DNA of 54,968 nt, from contig UQXI01000017.1 in assembly GCA_900544975.1 (NCBI GenBank), positions 1-54,968 on the forward strand, given 5' to 3'. Below the pieces are notes generated by a model. It was not told the DNA's origin, did not search any database, and saw nothing but the letters and a program-made list of their open reading frames with translations. This stretch comes from an uncultured Eubacteriales bacterium (GTDB taxonomy: Bacteria > Bacillota > Clostridia > Oscillospirales > Oscillospiraceae). Positions 31,110-41,165 of the stretch are shown here, piece after piece. Positions within the stretch are counted from its first letter, which is position 1. Each line of letters starts with the position of its first letter. A program made the position numbers and the translations under genes.

Positions 31110-32522
31110 ATGTTGGACATCATAACCGCCGTCATCCAGGCCCTCAATCGGGTGGTGTGGGGCGCGCCTGCCCTTTTGCTGATTCTGGGTGTTGGGTTGT
31201 ATTTCAGCTTTCGCACCCGGTTTCTTCAGGTGCGAAAGCTGGGCTTTTCTCTCAGCACCATCTGGCGCAAACTGCGGGAAAAGCCAGAGCCTGGGGGCGT
31301 CTCTCCTTTCCAGGCAGTATGCACTGCTTTGGCTGCCACTGTGGGCACCGGCAACATCGCAGGGGTGGCAGGGGCCATTGCCATTGGTGGACCCGGCGCA
31401 ATTTTCTGGATGTGGGTTGCCGCCCTACTGGGTATGGTGGTGAAGTATGCGGAGGTGGTCCTGGCGGTTCGCTATCGGGAACCGGATGGGCAGGGCGGGT
31501 ATCGGGGTGGCCCGATGTATTACATCAAACATGGTTTGGGCCCCAAGTGGGCCTGGCTGGGGGGCCTGTTCTGCGTCTTTGGCATGGTGGCTGCCTTTGG
31601 CGTCGGCAATTCCACCCAAATCAGCACAGCGGTCACCAGTGTTAACGAGGCCCTCCTCTTTCTGGGCTTCACCCCTTCCTTCCGCGGCAACCTGATGATG
31701 GGTCTCCTTGCCGGTGGTCTGGTGGCCCTGGTGGTCCTGGGGGGTGCAAAACGGATTGGAGCCGTGGCAGAGTATCTCATCCCTGTGATGTCTGTGGGAT
31801 ACATTCTGCTCAGCCTGGGGGTTTTGGTGCACAACGCCAGCGCCGTCCCCACAGCCCTGCAATCCATTTTCGTAGGCGCCTTCTCCCCCAAAGCATTCAC
31901 CGGGACGGCCTTTCTGACCCTGCGCATTGGAGTCTCCCGAGGGGTGTTTACCAACGAAGCCGGTATGGGCACCGCCTCCATTGCCCATGCAGGGGCCAAC
32001 ACCCGCCACCCCGCCGAGCAGGGGCTATACGGCATCTTTGAGGTATTTGCTGACACCCTGGTCATTTGCACCATGACGGCGCTGGTGATTCTCACCTCTG
32101 GCATCTCCGTTCCCTATGGAGCCGATGCAGGGGCGGAACTGACGGTTGCCGCATTCGTGAGCGTATACGGCGGCTGGGTCACCATCTTTTTGGCCCTGTC
32201 CATGGCGCTCTTCGCCTTTGCTACCATCCTGGGTTGGGGGTTGTACGGAGTCCGCTGTGCGGAATACCTTCTGGGGAACCGGAGCTTTCGCCCCTTTGCC
32301 CTCATTCACGCCGCAACGACAGTCCTCGGTGCCCTGATTGCGCCTTCCCTTCTGTGGGAGCTGGCGGAGGCAGTCAATGGGCTCATGGCCATTCCCAACC
32401 TGATTGCCCTGGCCGCTCTCAGTCCGGAGGTATTCCGACTAACCGCTTCTTATTTTGGAACGGTGAAAAGCCAAGAACGGGCGCCAAAACCAGACATTGG
32501 CCCAATTGACAAGGCAGGCTGA
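31110..32522 (+). CDS. Sodium:alanine/glycine symporter (AGCS family)
   Basis: A polytopic membrane transporter of 470 residues, importing alanine or glycine with Na+. The AGCS signature is clear: ATVGTGNIAGVAGAIAIGGPGAIFWMWVAALLGM, then GGPMYYIKHGLG, RIGVSRGVFTNEAGMGTASIAHA and ILGWGLYGVRCAEYLLG. About ten to eleven hydrophobic helices. ATG 31110 follows AAAGGGG at about 7 nt; a longer in-frame reading would begin inside the terminator of the previous operon. It precedes gltX, whose promoter lies in its last codons. Confidence 0.93.
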   Translation: MLDIITAVIQALNRVVWGAPALLLILGVGLYFSFRTRFLQVRKLGFSLSTIWRKLREKPEPGGVSPFQAVCTALAATVGTGNIAGVAGAIAIGGPGAIFWMWVAALLGMVVKYAEVVLAVRYREPDGQGGYRGGPMYYIKHGLGPKWAWLGGLFCVFGMVAAFGVGNSTQISTAVTSVNEALLFLGFTPSFRGNLMMGLLAGGLVALVVLGGAKRIGAVAEYLIPVMSVGYILLSLGVLVHNASAVPTALQSIFVGAFSPKAFTGTAFLTLRIGVSRGVFTNEAGMGTASIAHAGANTRHPAEQGLYGIFEVFADTLVICTMTALVILTSGISVPYGADAGAELTVAAFVSVYGGWVTIFLALSMALFAFATILGWGLYGVRCAEYLLGNRSFRPFALIHAATTVLGALIAPSLLWELAEAVNGLMAIPNLIALAALSPEVFRLTASYFGTVKSQERAPKPDIGPIDKAG

Positions 32523-32534
32523 ACATGCTACTAT
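32506..32534 (+). promoter_or_regulatory. Promoter of gltX, inside the symporter gene end
   Basis: TTGACA (32506-32511), 17 nt, TACTAT (32529-32534), about 30 nt before the chosen gltX start. Confidence 0.65.
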
Positions 32535-32569
32535 GAGGACAAATCTAAAAGATGCAGAGGTACAAAAAC

Positions 32570-34216
32570 ATGGATTACAATGCATTGGCTCAGCTGCTGT
32601 TTCCTCAGGTAACCGACACCCGGGAGACGTTGGAGAGCCGCTATCCCCTGCGGGATGTGCCAACCGGAGCCGTCATCACCCGGATGGCCCCCAGCCCTAC
32701 CGGCTTTGTTCACCTGGGAAATCTGGTGCAGGGCCTGGTTTCAGAGCGTATGGCCCACCAATCCGGCGGCGTCCTGTTCCTCCGGGTGGAGGATACCGAC
32801 GCCAAACGGGAGGTTCCCGGAGCTGTGGAAGTGCTGATCAACACCCTGAAGCACTATGGCATCTCCTTTGACGAAGGCGCTACCATCGATGGGGACATGG
32901 GCGCTTATGGTCCCTACCGGCAACGCCAGCGGGCGGAGATTTATCACGTCTACGCCAAGGAGCTGGTGGAACAGGGCAATGCTTACCCCTGCTTCTGCAC
33001 AGAAGAAGAGCTTGCCGCCATGCGTCAGGAGCAAGAGGAGCAGAAGGTGAATTTCGGCTATTACGGCCCCTGGGCGGTCTGGCGGGACCGGAGCCTGGAA
33101 GAAATTCAGGCTCAGCTGGCCATGGGCCGCCCCTGGGTCCTTCGCTTCCGCTCCACCGGATCCACCCAAAACAAGTTCAAGTACAAGGACCTGGTAAAGG
33201 GAGACCTCACCATTACGGAAAACGACATCGACCAGATTCTGCTGAAATCCGACGGCATTCCCACCTATCACTTCGCCCACGCAGTGGATGATCATCTGAT
33301 GAGAACCACCCATGTGGTCCGGGGTGACGAGTGGCTGCCCAGTCTCCCCTTCCACATTCAGCTGTTCCGGGCCTTGGGCTTCTCCCTACCCAAATACGTC
33401 CACATTGGTCCCCTGATGAAAATGGACGGGACTTCCAAGAGAAAGCTCAGCAAGCGCAAGGATCCGGAGCTGGCTCTCACCTTCTACAAAGCCGAGGGGT
33501 TCCCGGTCCGGGCCGTCTACGAGTATGTCATGACGCTGCTGAACTCCAACTACGAAGACTGGCGCAGGGCCAACCCCACAGCCCAACCCGAGGCATTCCC
33601 CTTCTCCTGCAAAAAGCTGAATCCGGCCGGGGCGCTGTTTGACTATGCCAAGCTCTGCGACGTCTCCAAAAACGTCATCTCTACCATGACAGCGCAAGAG
33701 GCATATGATCTCGTCCTGGAATACGCCCAGGAGTTTGATCCGGAATTTGGGGAAGTCCTCGCCGCAGATCCGGCATATGCCACAGCCATTCTGGCCATTG
33801 GCCGGGGCGGGAAAAAGCCCCGGAAAGATCTGGCCACCTGGAAAGAGGCCAAGCCCTACATGGGCTTCTTCTACGACCGGTATTTTGACGCAGAAGCTCC
33901 CTTCCCAGCTTCCTTCCCCGCTGAGACGGTGCGGGAGGCCCTGAATGGCTTCCTGGCCTCCTATGATCCTCAGGATGACGCTACCGTCTGGTTTGAGAAG
34001 GTCAAGGCATTGGCGGAGTCCATGGGCTTTACCGCCAATATGAAGCTCTATAAACAGGATCCTTCCGCATGGCCAGGCTCCGTGGCGGATGTGAGCACCT
34101 TCCTGCGCATCGCCCTCACCGGGAAAACCAATTCTCCGGATCTTTACACCGTAATGCAGCTCCTGGGACCGGACCGCTCCAAAGCCCGGATTCAGGCTGC
34201 CATCGACCGTTTGTAA
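32570..34216 (+). CDS. gltX: Glutamyl-tRNA synthetase
   Basis: Class I aminoacyl-tRNA synthetase that charges tRNA with glutamate; in Clostridia it often also charges tRNA-Gln for later amidation. The HIGH motif is VHLGN (residues 47-51, in APSPTGFVHLGNL) and the KMSKS motif is KLSKRKD (near residue 291). At 548 residues it is longer than usual, mainly through about 35 extra residues before the Rossmann fold. ATG 32570 follows AGAGGT; an alternative ATG at 32552 has a weak site. A strong nested terminator follows. Confidence 0.94.
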   Translation: MDYNALAQLLFPQVTDTRETLESRYPLRDVPTGAVITRMAPSPTGFVHLGNLVQGLVSERMAHQSGGVLFLRVEDTDAKREVPGAVEVLINTLKHYGISFDEGATIDGDMGAYGPYRQRQRAEIYHVYAKELVEQGNAYPCFCTEEELAAMRQEQEEQKVNFGYYGPWAVWRDRSLEEIQAQLAMGRPWVLRFRSTGSTQNKFKYKDLVKGDLTITENDIDQILLKSDGIPTYHFAHAVDDHLMRTTHVVRGDEWLPSLPFHIQLFRALGFSLPKYVHIGPLMKMDGTSKRKLSKRKDPELALTFYKAEGFPVRAVYEYVMTLLNSNYEDWRRANPTAQPEAFPFSCKKLNPAGALFDYAKLCDVSKNVISTMTAQEAYDLVLEYAQEFDPEFGEVLAADPAYATAILAIGRGGKKPRKDLATWKEAKPYMGFFYDRYFDAEAPFPASFPAETVREALNGFLASYDPQDDATVWFEKVKALAESMGFTANMKLYKQDPSAWPGSVADVSTFLRIALTGKTNSPDLYTVMQLLGPDRSKARIQAAIDRL

Positions 34217-34232
34217 TCCAAGTTTCACAAGA

Positions 34233-34280
34233 CCGCTGCCAAACACTGGGCGTTCCCAGTGCGCAGCGGCCTTGCTTTTT
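34233..34280 (+). terminator. Terminator of gltX
   Basis: A two-part stem: CCGCTGC with GCAGCGG outside, CACTGGG with CCCAGTG inside (CGTT loop), then CTTGCTTTTT. Confidence 0.9.
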
Positions 34281-34522
34281 CCCTTCCGCTTTATAAATGT
34301 CTCTCAGGCTTCGTCATTTTTAACAAATCCTCTGCTGCTGTTTTGTGCAAAACTTCGAACTTTGTTCTCCGGTTCCAAATGGTATTGCAAAAAGCAAACG
34401 TGGGCGTTAAAATGTAAAGTAATGCCAGGCGGTTACTTAACACTCTTTCGAATACCCGTTCAGGAGGAGCATCTTCCACCGGGCAGCCCAGTTTTTTCCA
34501 TATTTTAGAAGGAGGATTTTTC
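34281..34522 (+). promoter_or_regulatory. Leader region of the GH85 gene with candidate promoter
   Basis: No gene is seen between gltX and the GH85 gene. A candidate promoter TTGCAA (34385-34390), 17 nt, TAAAAT (34408-34413) would give a leader of about 100 nt. GAAGGAGG lies 8 nt before the start at 34523. Confidence 0.5.
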
Positions 34523-37500
34523 ATGAAACAGCACAGTCAGAAATTGCTTTCCCTGCTTCTGTGTCTGGCGATGGTTCTTTCCGTCTTTGCCGGCATGGGC
34601 GCCCCTGCAGCCGCAGCAGACGTTACTGCAGAAGACGTTTCCCAGGGAAAGGCCAGCAGTAGCTTTGAGCCCTGGGGCCACGGCTACCGGATGGTAGACA
34701 TCCTGAACTTTGACCCGGCTACCGACCCCTATTCTCAGGAGCTGGTTGCCAGCGTTCCCCTCCAGGAGCGCAACGCCACCTTTGCCGCCACCCAGGCCAA
34801 CAAAGATCTGAGTGACGACTCCAAGCTCTACGTCATCTCTTCCGGCAACTACCGGTCCACAGACGTAAACGAAGCGCCTTGGAACGCCGGCATGTCTTAT
34901 GATGACTTCTCCTACAACCTCTTCAAGTTCTGGCAGTACGCTGACATGGTTGGCGCCGGCGGACGGCCCACCCAGAACATCGCCATCGGCTCAGCCGACA
35001 AAGAGTATGGCATCATCGCCGTCCCCATGGCTGCCGCCACCAACGCCGCTCACAAGAACGGTGTCATCACCCTGGCAGAGTACTTCATCCCCAGAACGCC
35101 TCAGTACACCGAGGAGTGGCTGTACCAGGCTGAGGACGGCAGCTTCCCCTATGCCCAAAAGCTGGTGGATCTGGCCAAATACTATGGTTTTGACGGCTAC
35201 TTCATCAACCAGGAAGCCTCCATCGATTCCTCTTATGTACCGCTGTTCCGGGAAATGCTCAAGTATATGCGGGAACAGGGCGTTTACATCCAGTGGTACG
35301 ACTCCGCCACCGAAAGCGGCGGCGTTTCCTACCAGAACGCATTCAACAGCAACAACAGCGGCTGGATCTGGAACGAGACCCAGGGGCATGTTGCCCACTC
35401 CATCTTCCTGAACTACTGGTATTCCAGCACCGCTCTGAAAAACTCCAAACAGCATGCCATCGACCTGGGCCTGGATCCCTATGAAGTGGTATTTATGGGC
35501 GTGGAAGGCGGCCAGTGGGAGTTTGGCACCGACATCGAAACCCGCTACAACGCTGTAGACGAGAATGGCAAGCCCTACACCTCCTTCGCCATTTGGGGTT
35601 CTGACTGGTACCATGAGCAGTTCCACAAGCCCAATGGCCGCTACGAAGTGGGATACCAGTGGGAAGCCGAGGAACGGGAGCGGATTTACTACACCTCCGC
35701 CACCGAAAATGCCGGAGAATACTCCACCGGCACTGTGAAGCGGGATGACATCTCTTACGACGACACCATCAACTTCCAGGGCTTCTCCAAGTACGTTGTG
35801 GAGAAATCCGTGATCAACGGCGCCTCCTTTGCCTCCGACTTCAACAACGGCCACGGCATGCAGTACTATCGCAATGGCCGGGTCTCTCGGGACATGGAGT
35901 GGACCAACCTGAACCTTCAGGACATTCTCCCCACCTGGCAGTGGTGGGTGCAATCCGCTGACGAGAACCGGCTGGAGCTGGATTGGGACTATGGCCCCAA
36001 GTTCTTCCGCTATGTGAACGGCGAGGAGGACCACTTCAACTACACCCAGATCGGCGCTTACAACGGCGGCTCCTCCCTGGCCATGCACGGCGCGCTGGCC
36101 GGCAGCCAGACAGTGAACCTCTACAAGACCAAACTGGATGTGACTGCAGACAGCAGCATCTCCCTGACCTACAACAAGCCCTCTGCAGATGACACCTCCA
36201 AGGCTCAGATTGCCCTGATCTTTGAAGAGGACCCCACCCAGACGGTCTACCTGCCCATTGAGAACTCCGGCAAGAAGACTGAGGGCTGGACCACCGCCAC
36301 CGTCTCCCTGGGCGCTTATGCTGGCAAGACCATTGCCGCCATCGCCCTGGAGCTGTCCGCCACGGAGCTGGTGGAGAACTACCAGCTGAACCTGGGCCGC
36401 CTGGTGGTCTCCGACGGCCAGTCCCACACCCCTGCCGCTCCCACCGGCCTGAAGCTTGTGAACCGTTTTGACGGCACCAACGAAATCCAGCTGGCATGGG
36501 ATCTCGGCGACTACGACACTGTGAAGAATTACCACGTTTACGCCGTATACGCCGATGGCACAGAACGGTTTGTGGGCGGCGCTTACGCTGCGAATTACTA
36601 CATCCAGACCCTGGAGAATGCAGAAAGCGTCACGGCTCTCCGGGTCCGCGCCGTGGGTGTTGACGGCTCCGAGAGCGCTGCTGCCGAGCTGCCTCTGGCA
36701 TCCACCTGCCGGGTCTCCAATGTCCGCACCCTCAGCGAAAACAACATGCTGAACGTCACCTGGACAGATCCCGCTGAGAGCTTTGCAAAGGTTGAGGCGA
36801 CTCTCACCTACTGGTACAGCGAAACCACCAACGAAAACCAGACCATCACCGTAAATCAGGGCGACCAGAAGGCTTCCTTCCCCATCGAACTGGAAGACGG
36901 CGCCCAGTACATCGTGACCCTCACCACAGTCAATGCCGACGGCACTAAGAATGAGACGGTGAGCTATTTCAGCGATCTGACGGACAAATACTGCGCTCCC
37001 TACGACGGCGAAGGCCGCGTGAATCCCTCCGGAAGAATCAATCTCACCACCCCCGCTGTTGACGACTGGAATCTGGCTTACGTGGAAGTGGACGGGAATA
37101 CCACAACCTATCGGCGGTTTGGCGGTTCCTCTATGGCCAATCTGTCTGTCAAGAAAGATGGCCTGACACTGATGGTCATCACACTGGAAGACATGGACGG
37201 CAACAAATCCCAGCCTGTGACCCTCATGTTCCTGAATGGTCAGCCTGCTACGGCGGATATGGCATACGGTGAAGAGATGATTCCCGATCCTGTACTCCGG
37301 GCTGCCCTGCAGGAAAAGGTGGGTCCCACGGTTGCAGATCTCATCGGCTTTACTGGCGACCTGGATCTGTCTGGCCGTGCCATCGAGGATCTCACCGGCC
37401 TGAACCTTCTCACTGGCCTCACTGGTGTGAATCTGTCTGGCTCTGCCCTCACGAAAATCACAGCAGACAAGCTGCCCAATGCACTGACCACCTTGGATCT

Positions 37501-40500
37501 CACCGGATGTGCCGACCTGGTCGAAGTCAAGTTGGACAACCGTCCGGAACTGGCGGTTATCCTGAAGGGTTGCGCTGCTCTGACAGATCTGTCCCTGGAG
37601 AATTATGGCGATCATGCTTTGGATCTGTCTGACTGCGTGAATTTGCTGAATCTAAATCTCGCTGGCACACAGATGACTGCTTTGAACATCCAGTCCTTGA
37701 TCAAGCTGCACAACTTTGATCTCTCTGACAGCCAGATTGCAGAGCTGAAAGCTGCCAAGGCAGACCGCTATACCAATGGATACAACTGGTCCTGGCAGTC
37801 CGCCAAGCTGGATCTCACCGAAGGCACCTCCGAAGGCCAGCTCATGGCCGGCGTGCAAAATTACTTTGCAACTGCGGAAATTCCAGATGAACTGGCCAAA
37901 GAGTCCAGCCAGCTGGCAAGAGGTACCCTGAGTTCCTGGAGTGGTAACAGTACCACCCTCAATCTGGGCAATGTATCCGCTCTGGATACCGTTGTTGTGG
38001 AGAGTTACTATCCCCAATGGTACGGTACACTCTCTGCCTTTACCGTTGAAATTTCTACCGATGGAGCTACCTACACACAGGTCGCGGAATACACCGACCT
38101 GACAGAAGCAGTCACCACCGTTCAGCTGCCGGAAGGCACTCGTGCAGCGCACGTCAAAATCACTGTTCCCGAAGGTACAAGTGCATACGTCTATGTCACG
38201 GTAAATGGCTTCCTGATCGCTCCCAAGGGCTTTGCCTATGACGGCCAGCAGCCTGCCATGGAGCGGGACGAAATCGCCGCCCCCACGGTGAAGGACAACC
38301 GCACCGTCTATCAAGTGCTGGATCTGCTGAATGAGCAATACGCCTCCACCCGCCTCGTCAAGAGCGGCACCCTGGGCTCCGATCTGGTCAACGCCGATTG
38401 GATGGATCAGGATTATCTGAGCAAACAAATCACTGCACCCACAGGCGTGAAGGTGGAAATTACCGATCCCGAAGGCAATCCCTACGTCATCCCCGTGGAA
38501 GGCCCCACTCTGGGCGACATCGACCGGGACAACAAGCTGGCTGTTCAAAACATCCTGGCCAGCGGCGGCAACAACGGCGAAGGACCCGAGATGATGTTCG
38601 ACGGCATCGAAAATTCCAAGTGGTGCACCAGCGGCCACACTGGCTGGGCCGGTTTTGAGCTGGAAGCGCCTGCCGTCATCGGCGAATGGTATACCCTGCA
38701 CGCCGGGAACGAAAGCCGTGACGCCATCACCCGGGACTTCCGGCTGCAGTACCTGAATCCCGAAGTGCTCGCAGAAGCCGATTATATGGCCATGTCCGAC
38801 TCTGAGAAGCGCAATGTACTGCGCAACAGCGCGAACTGGCTGGATCTGGATGTGGTGACCGGAAACACCGATAACGAAGTCACCCGGGAAATCAATCTGG
38901 ACAACCTGGCCACCGCGCAGGTTTACCGCCTGTACGTTGACGAGTCCCAGCAGGCTGACTTCTGGGGCTGGAATATCCGCATTCTGGAGCTGCAGATGTT
39001 TGCCTACACCGGCCAGCTGGGGGCCAACACCAACGGCCTGCTGGAGGCGGACGCCGTGGGCGAATACCAGATCCACTACGTCAAAGCCAAGGAGTCCATT
39101 GCCGCCACCACCTTCACCGTGGAGCACGACATCCTCAGCTGGGAGCTCACCAAGGAAGCCACCTGCACTGAGGAAGGTGAAATGAAGCGTGTCTGTGCCA
39201 ACTGCGGCTTGGAGGAGACCATCACCCTGGCAGCCCTGGGCCACAAGTATGGCGAAGGCGCCGTCACCAAGGAAGCCACTTGCACTTCTGAAGGCGAAAT
39301 GACCTTCACCTGCTCCGTCTGTGGCGAAATCCACACCGAAGCCACCCCCAAGAAGGATCACACTTACACCAGCGTGGTCACCGACCCCACCTGTGTGGAC
39401 GCCGGTTACACCACCCACACCTGTTCTGTCTGTGGCCACAGCTATGTGGATACCCTGGTGAAAGCCAAGGGCCACAGCTATGTAGACACCGTGACCGCCC
39501 CCACCTGTGACGCCATGGGCTACACCACCCACACCTGCTCCGTCTGCGGAGACAGCTATGTGGACTCCATTGTGGAAGCCACCGGCCACCACTACGTGGA
39601 CACCGTAACCGCTCCCACCTGCGACGCCATGGGCTACACCACCCACACCTGCTCTGTCTGCGGAGATAGCTACGTCGACACCTTTGTCCCTGCCACTGAC
39701 CATGACTACGAGCAGACCGTCACCAAGGAAGCCACCTGCACAGAAGAAGGCGAAATGACCTTCACCTGCAAGCACCAGGGCTGCGGCAAGACCTACACCA
39801 TGCCCATCCCCAAGACAGAGCATGACTGCGAGGCCACCGTTGTGGAGGCCACCTGCCTGGGCTATGGCTACACCCTGTACGAGTGTAAGCACTGCGAATA
39901 CAGCTACATCGCAGATCTGGTTCAGCCCCATGGTCACAGCTATGACGCCGTGGTCACCGCCCCCACTGCCGACGAAGGCGGTTACACCACCCACACCTGC
40001 GTCCACTGCGGCCACAGCTATGTGGATGAGCTGACCGAAGCTCTGGGCCATAAGTGCGCGGCCTTTACCGACATCGCAGGCCACTGGGCTAAGGATGCAA
40101 TCTGCTTCGTCACAGAGCAGGGCCTGTTCCAGGGCGTGACCAACACCACCTTTGCCCCCGAAAGGAAGATGGATCGGGCCATGGTGGTTACCGTGCTCTA
40201 CCGTCTGGCTGGGTCTCCTGCCGTGACCGGAGAAACTACATTCCAGGATGTGGACCAGGAGGGCTATTACTATGACGCCCTGCTGTGGGCCGCTCAGAAC
40301 CAGATCGTTCTGGGTATGACCGACACCACCTTTGCCCCCAAGGCCTCTGTCACCCGGGAACAGCTGGTCACCTTCCTGTACCGCTACGCCAAGTTCGCCG
40401 GACTTGACAGCGTCAGCGCGGATCTGTCCGGCTACGTCGATGCCAACCGGATTAGCCCCTATGCACAGGAGGCCTTCTCCTGGGCGGTCGCTGCCGGGCT

Positions 40501-40597
40501 TGTAAAGGGCACCAGCAACAACACGTTGGCTCCCACGGCATCTGCCACCCGGGCCCAGTTTGCTACGATTCTCACCCGGCTGATAAACGCTGATTAA
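34523..40597 (+). CDS. Giant SLH-anchored GH85 endo-beta-N-acetylglucosaminidase
   Basis: Secreted 2024-residue enzyme that should cut the chitobiose core of N-glycans. Order: signal peptide 1-33; GH85 catalytic domain about 45-450, with the substrate-assisted pair Asn229/Glu231 in DGYFINQE; beta-sandwich and Fn3-like modules about 450-910; leucine-rich repeats about 950-1076; two discoidin-like (F5/8C) modules about 1125-1233 and 1336-1496; eight Cys-pair repeats of about 38 residues, 1540-1846; three SLH repeats, 1846-2024. GAAGGAGG precedes the ATG. Endoglycosidases with a LRR and Cys-repeat stalk are uncommon. A GH20 gene is 653 bp downstream. Confidence 0.9.
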   Translation: MKQHSQKLLSLLLCLAMVLSVFAGMGAPAAAADVTAEDVSQGKASSSFEPWGHGYRMVDILNFDPATDPYSQELVASVPLQERNATFAATQANKDLSDDSKLYVISSGNYRSTDVNEAPWNAGMSYDDFSYNLFKFWQYADMVGAGGRPTQNIAIGSADKEYGIIAVPMAAATNAAHKNGVITLAEYFIPRTPQYTEEWLYQAEDGSFPYAQKLVDLAKYYGFDGYFINQEASIDSSYVPLFREMLKYMREQGVYIQWYDSATESGGVSYQNAFNSNNSGWIWNETQGHVAHSIFLNYWYSSTALKNSKQHAIDLGLDPYEVVFMGVEGGQWEFGTDIETRYNAVDENGKPYTSFAIWGSDWYHEQFHKPNGRYEVGYQWEAEERERIYYTSATENAGEYSTGTVKRDDISYDDTINFQGFSKYVVEKSVINGASFASDFNNGHGMQYYRNGRVSRDMEWTNLNLQDILPTWQWWVQSADENRLELDWDYGPKFFRYVNGEEDHFNYTQIGAYNGGSSLAMHGALAGSQTVNLYKTKLDVTADSSISLTYNKPSADDTSKAQIALIFEEDPTQTVYLPIENSGKKTEGWTTATVSLGAYAGKTIAAIALELSATELVENYQLNLGRLVVSDGQSHTPAAPTGLKLVNRFDGTNEIQLAWDLGDYDTVKNYHVYAVYADGTERFVGGAYAANYYIQTLENAESVTALRVRAVGVDGSESAAAELPLASTCRVSNVRTLSENNMLNVTWTDPAESFAKVEATLTYWYSETTNENQTITVNQGDQKASFPIELEDGAQYIVTLTTVNADGTKNETVSYFSDLTDKYCAPYDGEGRVNPSGRINLTTPAVDDWNLAYVEVDGNTTTYRRFGGSSMANLSVKKDGLTLMVITLEDMDGNKSQPVTLMFLNGQPATADMAYGEEMIPDPVLRAALQEKVGPTVADLIGFTGDLDLSGRAIEDLTGLNLLTGLTGVNLSGSALTKITADKLPNALTTLDLTGCADLVEVKLDNRPELAVILKGCAALTDLSLENYGDHALDLSDCVNLLNLNLAGTQMTALNIQSLIKLHNFDLSDSQIAELKAAKADRYTNGYNWSWQSAKLDLTEGTSEGQLMAGVQNYFATAEIPDELAKESSQLARGTLSSWSGNSTTLNLGNVSALDTVVVESYYPQWYGTLSAFTVEISTDGATYTQVAEYTDLTEAVTTVQLPEGTRAAHVKITVPEGTSAYVYVTVNGFLIAPKGFAYDGQQPAMERDEIAAPTVKDNRTVYQVLDLLNEQYASTRLVKSGTLGSDLVNADWMDQDYLSKQITAPTGVKVEITDPEGNPYVIPVEGPTLGDIDRDNKLAVQNILASGGNNGEGPEMMFDGIENSKWCTSGHTGWAGFELEAPAVIGEWYTLHAGNESRDAITRDFRLQYLNPEVLAEADYMAMSDSEKRNVLRNSANWLDLDVVTGNTDNEVTREINLDNLATAQVYRLYVDESQQADFWGWNIRILELQMFAYTGQLGANTNGLLEADAVGEYQIHYVKAKESIAATTFTVEHDILSWELTKEATCTEEGEMKRVCANCGLEETITLAALGHKYGEGAVTKEATCTSEGEMTFTCSVCGEIHTEATPKKDHTYTSVVTDPTCVDAGYTTHTCSVCGHSYVDTLVKAKGHSYVDTVTAPTCDAMGYTTHTCSVCGDSYVDSIVEATGHHYVDTVTAPTCDAMGYTTHTCSVCGDSYVDTFVPATDHDYEQTVTKEATCTEEGEMTFTCKHQGCGKTYTMPIPKTEHDCEATVVEATCLGYGYTLYECKHCEYSYIADLVQPHGHSYDAVVTAPTADEGGYTTHTCVHCGHSYVDELTEALGHKCAAFTDIAGHWAKDAICFVTEQGLFQGVTNTTFAPERKMDRAMVVTVLYRLAGSPAVTGETTFQDVDQEGYYYDALLWAAQNQIVLGMTDTTFAPKASVTREQLVTFLYRYAKFAGLDSVSADLSGYVDANRISPYAQEAFSWAVAAGLVKGTSNNTLAPTASATRAQFATILTRLINAD
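39130..40056 (+). repeat. Eight tandem Cys-pair repeats within the GH85 gene
   Basis: Units of about 38 codons share the pattern P/ATC...GYTTHTCSVCG.SYVD...GH. Units 3-5 are nearly identical in protein and very close in DNA (DAMGYTTHTCSVCGDSYVD occurs twice, 117 bp apart). Unit 8 has lost the first Cys (TADEGG). Such repeats may act as a wall-spanning stalk or bind a metal. Confidence 0.85.
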
Positions 40598-40634
40598 TTT
40601 CTCTCCTCCTTTGGGCTCCCGGTAGCCCATATCA

Positions 40635-40668
40635 AGGGCCTGATGCAAAAATTTTTGCATCAGGCCCT
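40635..40668. terminator. Perfect 34-bp palindrome after the GH85 gene
   Basis: AGGGCCTGATGCAAAAA is followed directly by its exact complement, with no loop. In RNA the AAAAATTTTT top would open as a loop, or the T-stretch could act as the tract. It likely terminates the GH85 transcript, although no T-run follows the stem. Confidence 0.6.
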
Positions 40669-40749
40669 GACTGTATCTTCTCCGCAGATTTCTGCAAGAC
40701 GTGTCCTACCGCAACACCAAAGAATCTATGCGCCGTGTTGTAATATCAT

Positions 40750-41035
40750 CGTAGGGGAAGACCTGTATGTCCGCTCCTGGTAGGAATTACGAATTCGCCG
40801 AACATAGGTGAAAAACACACGATGTCTCCGCCGGGCGGACACACGGGTCCGCCCCTACGGAGAATCGAGAGGATGGGAAGAAGTAATCCGACATGTTTTC
40901 TTATTTTAATGCCCCATTTCCAGCAGAAAATCGGTATATTTTGCGGCAACGCCAAAAAGTCCGTTCATGCACCACATGGGTATCTCTCCGTAGGGGCGGA
41001 CCCATGTGTCCGCCCGTAGTGGGCACTACGAATTT
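40750..41035. repeat. Cluster of GTAGGGGCGGACC-type palindromic repeats
   Basis: Copy A (40833-40863) and copy B (40985-41015) are 31-bp inverted repeats of each other with one mismatch, about 120 bp apart. Each is itself a hairpin (GGGCGGAC ... GTCCGCCC). A degenerate copy C (40750-40776) lies to the left, in the same direction as B; both C and B are followed by a TACGAATT tail. The arrangement suggests a small non-coding mobile repeat, or a REP-like family. Confidence 0.75.
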
Positions 41036-41165
41036 GCACCACTTGTCATCAAACTACCTCTCAATTCCTTCTCATGATAAATAAACACTGGAACATAGAA
41101 AAAATATGCACTATCCAGACACAAAACAATCCATGCGGTTGCCCGGCTTAAGGAGCAACGCCGGA

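Noticed and set aside
39130..40056. Regular repeats that could be taken for a CRISPR array
   Set aside because: They are coding repeats in frame with the GH85 protein, about 117 bp long, without short unique spacers.
34991..40660. Two very long minus-strand open frames (about 874 and 1002 codons) opposite the GH85 gene
   Set aside because: They arise from codon bias of the plus-strand gene. Their translation is low-complexity Gly/Val/His-rich and lacks any domain.
40746..41084. Small open frames reading RRGGPVCPP in the GH85-GH20 interval
   Set aside because: They are translations of palindromic intergenic repeats, a known source of false proteins; no ribosome sites.
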